Assembly (NCBI GenBank): GCA_037893245.1
Contig: JBAIAA010000657.1
Coordinates: 868,001-932,000, forward strand
Direction: 5' to 3'
Length of the DNA stretch: 64,000 nucleotides
DNA from: Crossaster papposus
Taxonomy: Eukaryota > Echinodermata > Asteroidea > Velatida > Solasteridae
Positions 10,563 to 20,202 of this stretch are shown in pieces. The notes under the pieces are model-generated. The model worked only from the letters and a program-made list of their open reading frames with translations. It had not been told where the DNA came from and made no database searches. The first letter of the stretch is position 1. Each line of letters begins with the position of its first letter. The position numbers and the translations under genes were made by a program.

Positions 10563-11140
10563 TTGTCAAACTATAAACCCACTACGCGTTTAAATATACT
10601 GCGTGAATAACATAACTTCTTGTTTCATTACGCCATTATGGTGTATTATAAAATGTGTGTTATAATTTTTTTTTTATTAAAAACTGCCTGGGTATATTTA
10701 CCTTCCAACAAAAAGTTGTTTGAAACAATTATATGCACTATTGGGATAGGGAGTGCAAACAACTTCGATATACTTAAGATATGCACTTTTTGAGAAAATC
10801 ACACTTTTAAGTTTCATTTTGCTATACATTTGTGTACAAGATAAAAGATTAACTTTTAATTTCACAGCTTTTATATGTCGATATGATGATAAAAATAAAT
10901 TGTATTGATAGATCTACAACTTGGGGTCAAGTTTGGTGCAAAATCCAAAAATACAAATGTTGACCTTATTTGACCTTTTTGACCTCGAAATGACCCTAAA
11001 ATTCAAAATCAAGCGTGGCATCCACCCTAATCGTCTTCCTGATCCCATGAACAATAGATCTAGCATGGATGCCGACTATTAACAAACAATGCCGTGGAAA
11101 CTTTTTTTAGAGGACTTTTTCAAGTTTGGCTGGTCTACTA
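10563..11140 (-). repeat. Right terminal inverted repeat of the PIN/CXC element
   Basis: Reverse complement of the left arm over nearly its full length, ending GGCTGGTCTACTA at 11140. It contains a TTGACCTTATTTGACC segment matching the left arm. Confidence 0.85.
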
Positions 11141-11424
11141 TACGCAATCATTGTCAGGTCACGGAAAAACTCGCGAATTTTGCTTGTCAGTCGAGATTTC
11201 GTAGTTTCACGTTAGTTGTCTACTGAGCGAAGGCTGGGAACCGTACTATGAGGCGCCGTTCATGTCATTGTAGACCTGAGTGAACTTGGCCGCGTATTCG
11301 GCCTGATATTCCAGCCGCGTATTCCAGCCGCGTATTCAGCCGCGTATTCAAGTATACGGAGGCTAATAAAGGACACGTTGTTTTTAATATATCTATTGTG
11401 GGTTTTAGCGAAAATTTTACTTAT
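11141..11424. repeat. Spacer with a short CAGCCGCGTATTC tandem repeat
   Basis: About four copies of a 13-14 bp unit (CCAGCCGCGTATT) lie at 11298-11351. The rest of the spacer holds no frame or known element. Confidence 0.65.
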
Positions 11425-14400
11425 AATGCAAGTTTCTACAATTACCGGTGGGGGTCAATAACGGAGGACTAGATGCTGGCTACAAATTATTTTGGTTTCA
11501 GAAAATGAATCACGTGATACTCGTACTGGAAATATAATATTGCGCATGAGTTCAACAAAATAATAGCATTTTGCGTTTTTTCAATCTAAGCCCTACTTTG
11601 AGACAAAGTGTACCGAGCACTACAGGAGATGCAGTGAATTTGTCTACGGCATCTGAAAGAGAGATGCCATGCCTACATTCTATTTTGGTTTCAGATCCGT
11701 GAAGGTGTTAGATCACGTGACCAAGAGTCATTAAAAAATGAATATTTTTGAAAAAATGTGTCGATTTGACTATTAAAATGCCGATTTAAATTTAAAGTGT
11801 ACCTAAAAATGCAAGTTGATAGAATTCTCGTTGGATATCAATAATGGAGGACTGTATGCTGGCTACAAATTATTTTGGTTTCAGATCTAGAACAACAATA
11901 AATCACGTGATACTCGTGGAAATTGCCGTTCAACCAAATAATAGCATTTTGCGGGTTTTTTTCAATCTAAGCCCTACTTTGAGACAAAGTGTACCGAGCA
12001 CTACAGGAGATGCAGTGAATTTGTCTACGGCATCTGAAAGAGAGATGCCATGCCTACATTCTATTTTGGTTTCAGATCCGTGAAGGTGTTAGATCACGTG
12101 ACCAAGAGTCATTAAAAAATGAATATTTTTGAAAAAATGTGTCGATTTGACTATTAAAATGCCGATTTAAATTTAAAGTGTACCTAAAAATGCAAGTTGA
12201 TAGAATTCTCGTTGGATATCAATAATGGAGGACTGTATGCTGGCTACAAATTATTTTGGTTTCAGATCTAGAACAACAATAAATCACGTGATACTCGTGG
12301 AAATTGCCGTTCAACCAAATAATAGCATTTTGCGGTTTTTTTTAATCTAAGCCCTACTTTGAGACAAAGTGTACCGAGCACTACAGGAGATGCAGTGAAT
12401 TTGTCGACGGCATCTGAAAGAGTGATGCCATGCCTACATTCTATTTTGGTTTCAGATCCGTGAAGTTGTTAGATCACGTGACCAAGAGCCATTGAAAAAT
12501 GAATTTTTTTGAAAAATGTGTCGATTTGACTATTAAAATGCCGATTTAAATTTAAAGTGTACCTAAAATGCAAGTTGATAGAATTCTCGTTGGATATCAA
12601 TAATGGAGGACTGCATGCTGGCTACAAATTATTTTGGTTTCAGATCTAGAACAACAATAAATCACGTGATACTCGTGGAAATTGCCGTTCAACAAAATAA
12701 TAGCATTTTGCGGTTTTTTTCAATCTAAGCCCTACTTTGAGACAAAGTGTACCGAGCACTACAGGAGATGCAGTGAATTTGTCGACGGCATCTGAAAGAG
12801 AGATGCCATGCCTACATTCTATTTTGGTTTCAGATCCGTGAAGTTGTTAGATCACGTGACCAAGAGTCATTAAAAAATGAATATTTTTGAAAAAATGTGT
12901 CGATTTGACTATTAAAATGCCGATTTAAATTTAAAGTGTACCTAAAATGCAAGTTGATAGAATTCTCGTTGGATATCAATAATGGAGGACTGTATGCTGG
13001 CTACAAATTATTTTGGTTTCAGATCTAGAACAACAATAAATCACGTGATACTCGTGGAAATTGCCGTTCAACCAAAATAATAGCATTTTGCGTTTTTTTT
13101 CAATCTAAGCCCTACTTTGAGACAAAGTGTACCGAGCACTACAGGAGATGCAGTGAATTTGTCGAAGGCATCTGAAAGAGAGATGCCATGCCTAGATTCT
13201 ATTTTGGTTACAGATCCGTGAAGTTGTTAGATCACGTGACCAAGAGCCACTGAAAAATGAATATTTTTGAAAAAATGTGTCGATTTGACTATTAAAATGC
13301 CGATTTAAATTTAAAGTGTACCTAAAATGCAAGTTGATAGAATTCTCGTTGGATATCAATAATGGAGGACTGTATGCTGGCTACAAATTATTTTGGTTTC
13401 AGATCTAGAACAATAAATCACGTGATACCCGTGGAAATTGCCGTTCAACAAAATAATAGCATTTGTGGTTTTTCAATCTAAGCCCTACTTTGAGACAAAG
13501 TGTACCGAGCACTACAGGAGATGCAGTGAATTTGTCTACGGCATCTGAAAGAGAGATGCCATGCCTACATTCTATTTTGGTTTCAGATCCGTGAAGGTGT
13601 TAGATCACGTGACCAAGAGTCATTAAAAAATGAATATTTTTGAAAAAATGTGTCGATTTGACTATTAAAATGCCGATTTAAATTTAAAGTGTACCTAAAA
13701 TGCAAGTTGATAGAATTCTCGTTGGATATCAATAATGGAGGACTGTATGCTGGCTACAAATTATTTTGGTTTCAGATCTAGAACAACAATAAATCACGTG
13801 ATACCCGTGGAAATTGCCGTTCAACAAAATAATAGCATTTTGCGTTTTTTCAATCTAAGCCCTACTTTGAGACAAAGTGTACCGAGCACTACAGGAGATG
13901 CAGTGAATTTGTCGACGGCATCTGAAAGAGAGATGCCATGCCTACATTCTATTTTGGTTTCAGATCCGTGAAGTTGTTAGATCACGTGACCAATAGCTAT
14001 TGAAAAATGAATTGTTTTTAGGAAATATGTGTCGATTTGACTATTAATTAATGCGGATTTAAATTTAAAGTGTACCTAAAATGCAAGTTGATAGAATTCT
14101 CGTTGGATATCAATAATGGAGGACTGTATGCTGGCTACACATTATTTTGGTTTCAGATCTAGAACAACAATAAATCACGTGATACTCGTGGAAATTGCCG
14201 TTCAACAAAATAATAGCATTTTGCGGGTTTTTTTCAATCTAAGCCCTACTTTGAGACAAAGTGTACCGAGCACTACAGGAGATGCAGTGAATTTGTCGAC
14301 GGCATCTGAAAGAGAGATGCCATGCCTACATTCTATTTTGGTTTCAGATCCGTGAAGTTGTTAGATCACGTGACCAAGAGTCATTAACAAATAAATATTT

Positions 14401-14895
14401 TTTGAAAAATGTGTCGATTTGACTATTAAAATGCCGATTTAAATTTAAAGTGTACCTAAAATGCAAGTTGATAAAATTCTCGTTGGATATCAATAATGGA
14501 GGACTGTATTCTGGCTACAAATTATTTTGGTTTCAGATCTAGAACAACAATAAATCACGTGATACTCGTGGAAATTGCCGTTCAACAAAAATAATAATAG
14601 CATTTTGCGTTTTTTTCAATCTAAGCCCTACTTTGAGACAAAGTGTACCGAGCATGCCCTACAGGAGATGCAGTGAATTTGTCGACGGCATCTGAAAGAG
14701 AGATGCCATGCCTACATTCTATTTTGGTTTCAGATCCGTGAAGTTGTTAGATCAAGTGACCAAGAGCCATTGAAAAATGATTTTTTAAGGGAAAAAGTGT
14801 CGATTTCACTATTAATTAATGCGGATTTAAATTTAAATTGTACCTAAAATGCAAGTTGATAGAATTCTCGTTGGATATCAATAATGGAGGATATT
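11425..14895. repeat. 380-bp satellite array, nine units
   Basis: The start word AATGGAGGACTGTATGCTGG recurs at ATG positions 11844, 12225, 12603, 12982, 13362, 13735, 14116 and 14496. A diverged first unit lies near 11463, and a tenth unit begins at 14884 and is cut short by the next array. Periods run 373-388 bp. Each unit is an old dimer: ATGCTGGCTACAAATTATTTTGG and ATGCCATGCCTACATTCTATTTTGG-type halves, each followed by TTTGGTTTCAGATC and then a CACGTG palindrome. Units are very similar, so the array has been homogenised. The 78-79 residue frames in some units are a by-product. Confidence 0.95.
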
Positions 14896-14900
14896 AGTTA

Positions 14901-16214
14901 CGAGCCAACTCGTACGCGAGCCAACTCGTACGCGAGCCAACTCGTACGCGAGCCAACTCGTACGCGAGCCAACTCGTACGCGAGCCAACTCGTACGCGAG
15001 CCAACTCGTACGCGAGCCAACTCGTACGCGAGCCAACTCGTACGCGAGCCAACTCGTACGCGAGCCAACTCGTACGCGAGCCAACTCGTACGCGAGCCAA
15101 CTCGTACGCGAGCCAACTCGTACGCGAGCCAACTCGTACGCGAGCCAACTCGTACGCGAGCCAACTCGTACGCGAGCCAACTCGTACGCGAGCCAACTCG
15201 TACGCGAGCCAACTCGTACGCGAGCCAACTCGTACGCGAGCCAACTCGTACGCGAGCCAACTCGTACGCGAGCCAACTCGTACGCGAGCCAACTCGTACG
15301 CGAGCCAACTCGTACGCGAGCCAACTCGTACGCGAGCCAACTCGTACGCGAGCCAACTCGTACGCGAGCCAACTCGTACGCGAGCCAACTCGTACGCGAG
15401 CCAACTCGTACGCGAGCCAACTCGTACGCGAGCCAACTCGTACGCGAGCCAACTCGTACGCGAGCCAACTCGTACGCGAGCCAACTCGTACGCGAGCCAA
15501 CTCGTACGCGAGCCAACTCGTACGCGAGCCAACTCGTACGCGAGCCAACTCGTACGCGAGCCAACTCGTACGCGAGCCAACTCGTACGCGAGCCAACTCG
15601 TACGCGAGCCAACTCGTACGCGAGCCAACTCGTACGCGAGCCAACTCGTACGCGGCCAACTCGTACGCCGGCCAACTCGTACGCCGGCCAACTCGTACGC
15701 CGGCCAACTCGTACGCGGACCAACTCGTACGCGGACCAACTCGTACGCGGACCAACTCGTACGCGGACCAACTCGTACGCGGACCAACTCGTACGCGGAC
15801 CAACTCGTACGCGGACCAACTCGTACGGGGACCAACTCGTACGGGGACCAACTCGTACGCGGACCAACTCGTACGCGGGCCAACTCGTACGCGGGCCAAC
15901 TCGTACGCGGGCCAACTCGTACGCGGGCCAACTCGTACGCGGGCCAACTCGTACGCGGGCCAACTCGTACGCGGGCCAACTCGTACGCGGGCCAACTCGT
16001 ACGCGGGCCAACTCGTACGCGGGCCAACTCGTACGCGGGCCAACTCGTACGCGGGCCAACACGTACGCGGGCCAACACGTACGCGGGCCAACACGTACGC
16101 GGGCCAACACGTACGCGGGCCAACTCGTACGCGGGCCAACACGTACGCGGGCCAACACGTACGCGGGCCAACTCGTACGCGGGCCAACTCGTACGCGAGC
16201 CAACTCGTACGCGT
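14901..16214. repeat. 16-bp CpG-rich minisatellite, about 82 copies
   Basis: The unit CGAGCCAACTCGTACG is repeated without interruption. Variants lie in layers: GCGAGCC to about 15650, then GCCGGCC, then GCGGACC to about 15870, then GCGGGCC with a cluster of AACACG forms near 16060-16165, and one GAGCC copy at the end. Sixteen is not a multiple of three and the unit gives no stops in the frames used, so frames above 400 residues exist on both strands. They are artefacts. Each unit contains the palindrome CGTACG and several CpGs. Confidence 0.97.
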
Positions 16215-16720
16215 GAGAATAGTTAGTGGATAATGTGTGGCCCTGAAAAGGACTGATCGTGTTTTGTTATTAATTAAGTTAAACCAATCAAAGTAACTAA
16301 TACCTGTATTTCTCAGGAAAATTTCGTGTTATCATAGCGTCATCTCATCAGTATCCAGTTTGACAATGCAAATCCTAAATTGGCAGAGCTAGCTGAATAT
16401 GGATGCCGACTTCAAACCAGCCCCGGTGAATGAGGTTCATTGTTAAAAGAATAAGTGAAATGCAAACTGCAAAATTGCCCCTCAAAAACACAAGTAGGGA
16501 CGCAATAACAAGATGTAAAACCAGTATCTGCGCTCACAACAATTCAACACTACTGTACTACATGTAGTTTTTAACTTTTAATTTGTTTTTTAATTATAGT
16601 TCATGAAACACCCCTAGCTATACACGTTTACGGTATATGGTACTCGAATATCGAATAGCCTCGTTAAACTTGAACAACCTCGTTCAATTTCAGCCCCAGA
16701 TTTCTGCTGGGGTACGAGTT
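16215..16720. other. Spacer between opposed minisatellite arrays
   Basis: About 500 bp of A/T-rich sequence with no frame or recognisable element. It would form the loop if the flanking arrays paired. Confidence 0.5.
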
Positions 16721-16898
16721 AGTCGGCGTATTGGGCGGCGTACGAGTTGGCCCGCGTACGAGTTGGCCCGCGTACGAGTTGACCCGCGTACGAGTTGACC
16801 CGCGTACGAGTTGACCCGCGTACGAGTTGACCCGCGTACGAGTTGACCAATCTGCGTACGAGTTGTCCCGCGTACGAGTTGGTTTGCGTACGAGTTGA
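16721..16898. repeat. Inverted-orientation block of the 16-bp minisatellite
   Basis: About ten copies of GCGTACGAGTTGGCCC-type units, the reverse complement of the main array. GTTGACCC variants dominate and there is one AATCT insertion. The block lies about 510 bp from the main array. Confidence 0.92.
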
Positions 16899-16904
16899 CC
16901 TGTT

Positions 16905-16965
16905 TCCTAATAAATATTGGAGGATTTTGCAGGATTTAGGTTATCGTCAGATCCTCTAAATCCAT
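16905..16965. repeat. Dispersed GGATTTTGCAGGATTTAGG repeat, copy 1
   Basis: TTGGAGGATTTTGCAGGATTTAGG, followed by TCCTCTAAATCC. Related words occur at 19665-19845, 20500-20545, 20650-20790, 28140-28200 and 45225-45345, so this is a dispersed family in the window. Its class is unknown. Confidence 0.55.
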
Positions 16966-17080
16966 GCGGTCCTATTTCTACGCATTCTTATTTAATTGTT
17001 TTAATGTAGGATGAATTACCGAAACGAGTAAAGGGTACGCAAAGCGTGCACAACGTTAAGGTGCGGGACAACACTGGCAC

Positions 17081-17279
17081 AATAAGGTGTTTCACGGTAA
17101 TATGCGCCATCTTGTTCACGGGTCAAATTTACACGCGTTGCTGTGTACGCATCTTCGATCAAAAACTTGTGCGCTTCCAAGTCATCATGCGTTCATTCTA
17201 AAATGTGCGCGTGTTTAGCAACACGTGTTAATTTTGCCCCGTGAACAAGATGGCGCATATTACCGTGAAACACCTTATT
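17081..17279. mobile_element. Hairpin MITE, 199 bp
   Basis: Arms of about 63 bp: AATAAGGTGTTTCACGGTAA...CGCCATCTTGTTCACGG, with the reverse complement ending CACCTTATT at 17279. A few mismatches lie near the loop. No target duplication is clear. It has no coding capacity. Confidence 0.8.
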
Positions 17280-17715
17280 CAGGTTTCCCTTTAGAACGAG
17301 AAGGCAGCTAGCCCTGTCAAAACCGGTGACAAAGTGAAGATTGGTAACCTGAATACAAAAGTCAGCGAGTACTTGAAGGAAATGTGTGCCTCGTCTACTT
17401 CTTTGGAATTGCAGAATTTTACAGCCTATACAGATTATGTGCAAGAAAAATGGGGTATATAGTTAGGTTGTTGGCACAATATTTCAGTGTAGCTGTCCAA
17501 TTGTATCACAGGCATAGGCACATGTATTACTTTCGTTGCCACAGCCATTGATGCGTCATATTTTTTTTTTTTGGGAAATCATCATCATCATCATCATCTT
17601 TTTCGGTTACTTTATTTTATACTGGACTAGAGGGTTAATTCACATCAGTAGATGTGGCTCTGTACAGTATTGGCAGTTCTCACACTTATTCTCAAAATGT
17701 CACGATCCAAGGGGT
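17280..17715. other. Spacer, nothing recognised
   Basis: Contains a T-run and an ATC microsatellite (ATCATCATCATCATC near 17580). No gene. Confidence 0.5.
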
Positions 17716-18290
17716 CTATATGGCGGAAAGGTTCCACCGTTCCCTATCTTTTTTCACAACCTCCTTCCACGACATCTTCAGCCTACCAAGTCTTCTCACA
17801 CCAACAACTTGAACTTCGTCCACAGTCTTGATGGCACCGGTGGAACGCTGAACATGGCCATACCAGCGGAGTCTTCTCTTGCGGAGCACGCCCTCAAGAT
17901 CCCGGATACCTAGTCTTCCCAGCAGCACATTTGATGGGGTCATATATTCTTGAGTGTAACATTGTATCCATCTGATCATAGCCGGTCATTGCGCCTAAGG
18001 CGGTGCAAGTTAACAGCTTTTATTGCCCATGTCTTACTCCCATACAGCATGATGCTGTGGACACAGGTGTCATACACATGACTCTTGTCTTGAGAGAAAG
18101 ATGGCAAGACGTCAGGCTAAAAAGCAGATTCTGGATCTTTCCCCAAGCGGTCTTGGCTCTAACAATAGTGGCTAACTCACAGCCTCCACCTGCAGAGATG
18201 CATGTAGTATCACCAAGGTAGGAGAAGGGGGGTACCATGTCCAGTTTATCCGGCCTAATTTGAATTTGAAAGTTTAATTTGGGCATTTTG
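17716..18290 (-). mobile_element. LINE fragment, 3' end of a reverse-transcriptase ORF, broken
   Basis: On the minus strand, FSYLGDTTCISAGGGCELAT and AWGKIQNLLF...LSLKTRV match the RT thumb region of RTE-like or similar LINEs. Downstream, RRLRWYGHVQRS and GRLKMSWKEVVKKD match the C-terminal end of many LINE polyproteins. The two pieces are in different frames (18020-18286 and 17716-17979), so a shift lies near 17980-18020. No 5' part is present. A 5'-truncated copy is usual for LINEs. Confidence 0.8.
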
Positions 18291-18294
18291 GGGT

Positions 18295-18520
18295 AGTTTT
18301 TTTTTGTGTCATTATTTTTTGTTCTTGACTAAATCAAACAAAAGGCCAAAGCAACCAGAAGTCAGCATTAACCGGGGATTTACTAGACTAAAAACACTAT
18401 CAGACTCCTACAAATACAGCTTCTTTCCTCGCACCATAAAAGACAGGGATGAGCTTCCTCAAGACATTGGGCTGCCCACTTTGGAGCAGTTTAAGGCAGT
18501 AATCAGCTGCGAGTAATCAT
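18295..18520 (+). mobile_element. LINE ORF2 3'-terminal fragment (CR1/Jockey-type tail)
   Basis: The plus-strand frame reads YKYSFFPRTIKDRDELP...PTLEQFKAVI and then a stop. The pattern Y-K-Y-S-F-F-P-R-T-I-x-D-W-N-x-L-P...S-L-x-x-F-K is the usual end of CR1/L2/Jockey-like polyproteins. It lies back to back with the preceding minus-strand LINE piece. Confidence 0.7.
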
Positions 18521-18566
18521 CCAGCATCATGTTTTAACAGGCTCGGACAAGTAGTAGAATAGATGT

Positions 18567-18596
18567 AGGGGGGTGGGGTTGGGGGTGGGGGGTGGG
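18567..18596 (+). repeat. G-run tract with quadruplex potential
   Basis: Five G runs of four to six bases separated by one or two T. The tract follows the LINE tail. Confidence 0.85.
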
Positions 18597-20202
18597 CATG
18601 CTTTACGGGTTTGATGCCCCGGACCCCCCTAGTAAGGCGTGCCTTCGGCCTGCTGGGGTGTGTAGGCCAATCACCTTAGGTAAATCCCCCCCCCCCCCCC
18701 TAGTTAAAACCTAGACCCGGCCCTGCTAAGCAACACTTTATGATAAATATTGTCTTTGTTGCCAGAATAAAACTCTGCATCTGAATGTAGAAAACGAAGT
18801 AACAAAACTTGAAACTTGAATTTGTAATTGAATTTTTGACATTTAGGGGTAGCCGTAGTTTTATTTTGTCAAAATGTTGCAGCATGAAATGAAATAATAA
18901 ACACATTTAGTCGATCATAACAGATCCTAGTTGATTTGCTGTGCTGTTTATTGGCATAAAATGACAATGTGGCTTTCCACATTTTGTACAAAAACAATTA
19001 AATAACGATGTAATAAGAAGCCAGTGACACCATAAGTTTTAATTTTTAATTTTATTGCAGTTATAGGACCGTTTCACCAGTTCTTTTGTTTTGCGTCAAT
19101 ACTCCCTCTGTGACGTGTACATGTATACAGGAAAATTAACAAAGATAAGGCTCGATGGGCAGTTTCATTGACCAGAATTTGAGTAATACACTTAATATTT
19201 TTATATTCATTTTTCCAAAAGTGCGAGTTTTTTTCCTGTATTGTTTTCAAACCAATCCTACATTTCACTGCAGAATATTTTTTTTATTTTTTTTTTATTT
19301 CAAACGATTCTACAATTTTTTAACATTACAGCAAGCTAGATGAGGGTAGAGAAGAGATCAACTCATGACGAAGGTGCTAATGCGGGAGAAGCGGTAATCC
19401 CCCGGAAGAGAAGACGCACAGGACAAGGCATGTACTTACTTTGTATAGTAGAGTGATATCTTATGCAAGAAGGAAATTCATCCGGCAGCCACATGGACCT
19501 CGGGGGAAAAAGATCTACTTACAACCTGAATTTGATTTTCAAAGCTGCAATGAGTCAGTCGTAGGCCTTACCCAGCATTCTTTATGTTCAGAAATGCATA
19601 ATATACGGTTCGTGTAACCAACCCTGCGTTATGCTCGATATTATTTGCACTGATTCAGAATGTCATTGGTACTGACTCGACCCATAGTAGTGATTTGCAG
19701 AAGATTTTGGAAGATTGAGGCAGTGTTCATCCCTGCACTGAACAAATTCAAAATAATTATGGATGATTTTGGAGGATTTAGGATGAATCCAATCTTTACA
19801 TGGTGGCAATTGAGGGATTTTTCAGGATTGAGGATGGTTCCTAGCCAAAGGGCCAAGGGTCATTTCTTGAAACTCAAACAAAACCCCAGACATCAAACAC
19901 TAGTCCACCAATAATGATGATGAAAGTGGCATTGGTGATGCATAGACACAGTGATTTTTGGAACTCCTGGGTTTGCTTGTGCACTGTCGCTGTTTATCTT
20001 GTCCGTTTTATTTTCTTTAGTTGTTTTTCACTGATATTCCCCCGAGGCGGAAGGCGCTGATCAAGTTGACCTCAGTGTATTTTTATTGTCTAAATAAACT
20101 GGGCTAATAATGAAATGATTTTGAGTGACAGGGCTAAAGCATGAACAACAAAGGTTTTGTGTGTTCCTTGTTGAGTCAAGAGTACATGTATTATGAACTT
20201 AC
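18597..20202. other. Mostly unassigned spacer with low-complexity runs
   Basis: Contains a C10 run near 18687, T-rich tracts near 19265-19320, and a copy of the dispersed GGATTTTGGAGGATTTAGG family at 19665-19845. A plus-strand stretch at 19336-19427, after an AG, reads RVEKRSTHDEGANAGEA...RKRRR and might be an exon, but its donor is not canonical. Confidence 0.4.

Larger units (their letters stand above)
6673..11140 (-). mobile_element. TIR-bounded DNA element carrying a PIN-nuclease/CXC gene
   Basis: Long inverted repeats bound the element: 6673 to about 7237 matches the reverse complement of about 10563-11140. The arms share TAGTAGRCCAGCC at the outer ends, ACGGCATTGTTTGTTAAT, a run around GCATCCATGCTAGATC, and the inner TTTATAGTTTGACA. 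Outer ends are flanked by TA (or TAC, the two readings being indistinguishable), fitting a 2-3 bp target duplication. Between the arms lies one minus-strand gene with at least one intron, and no DDE transposase or reverse transcriptase frame. Arms differ by many substitutions and small gaps, so this copy is not recent. I do not recognise the family. An alternative reading is a host-like gene trapped between two copies of a long MITE in opposite orientation. Confidence 0.75.

Noticed and set aside
11844-14355. Repeated 78-79 residue frames (MEDCMLATNYFGF...)
   Set aside because: They occur only in those 380-bp units that happen to lack a frame break. The other units break the frame, so selection for coding is unlikely.
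14878-16233. Four frames of 425-449 residues on both strands
   Set aside because: They all lie in the 16-bp tandem repeat, whose unit has no stops in these frames. Protein periodicity follows the DNA unit and there is no support for translation.
16215-16720. Gene or origin in the spacer between opposed minisatellites
   Set aside because: No frame, motif or skew that I could support.
14901-16898. CRISPR array
   Set aside because: The repeats are contiguous with no unique spacers, and the genome is eukaryotic with introns.
17081-17279. TAA/TTA target duplication for the hairpin MITE
   Set aside because: The flanking trinucleotides are reverse complements of each other, not direct repeats, so they are part of the inverted arms.
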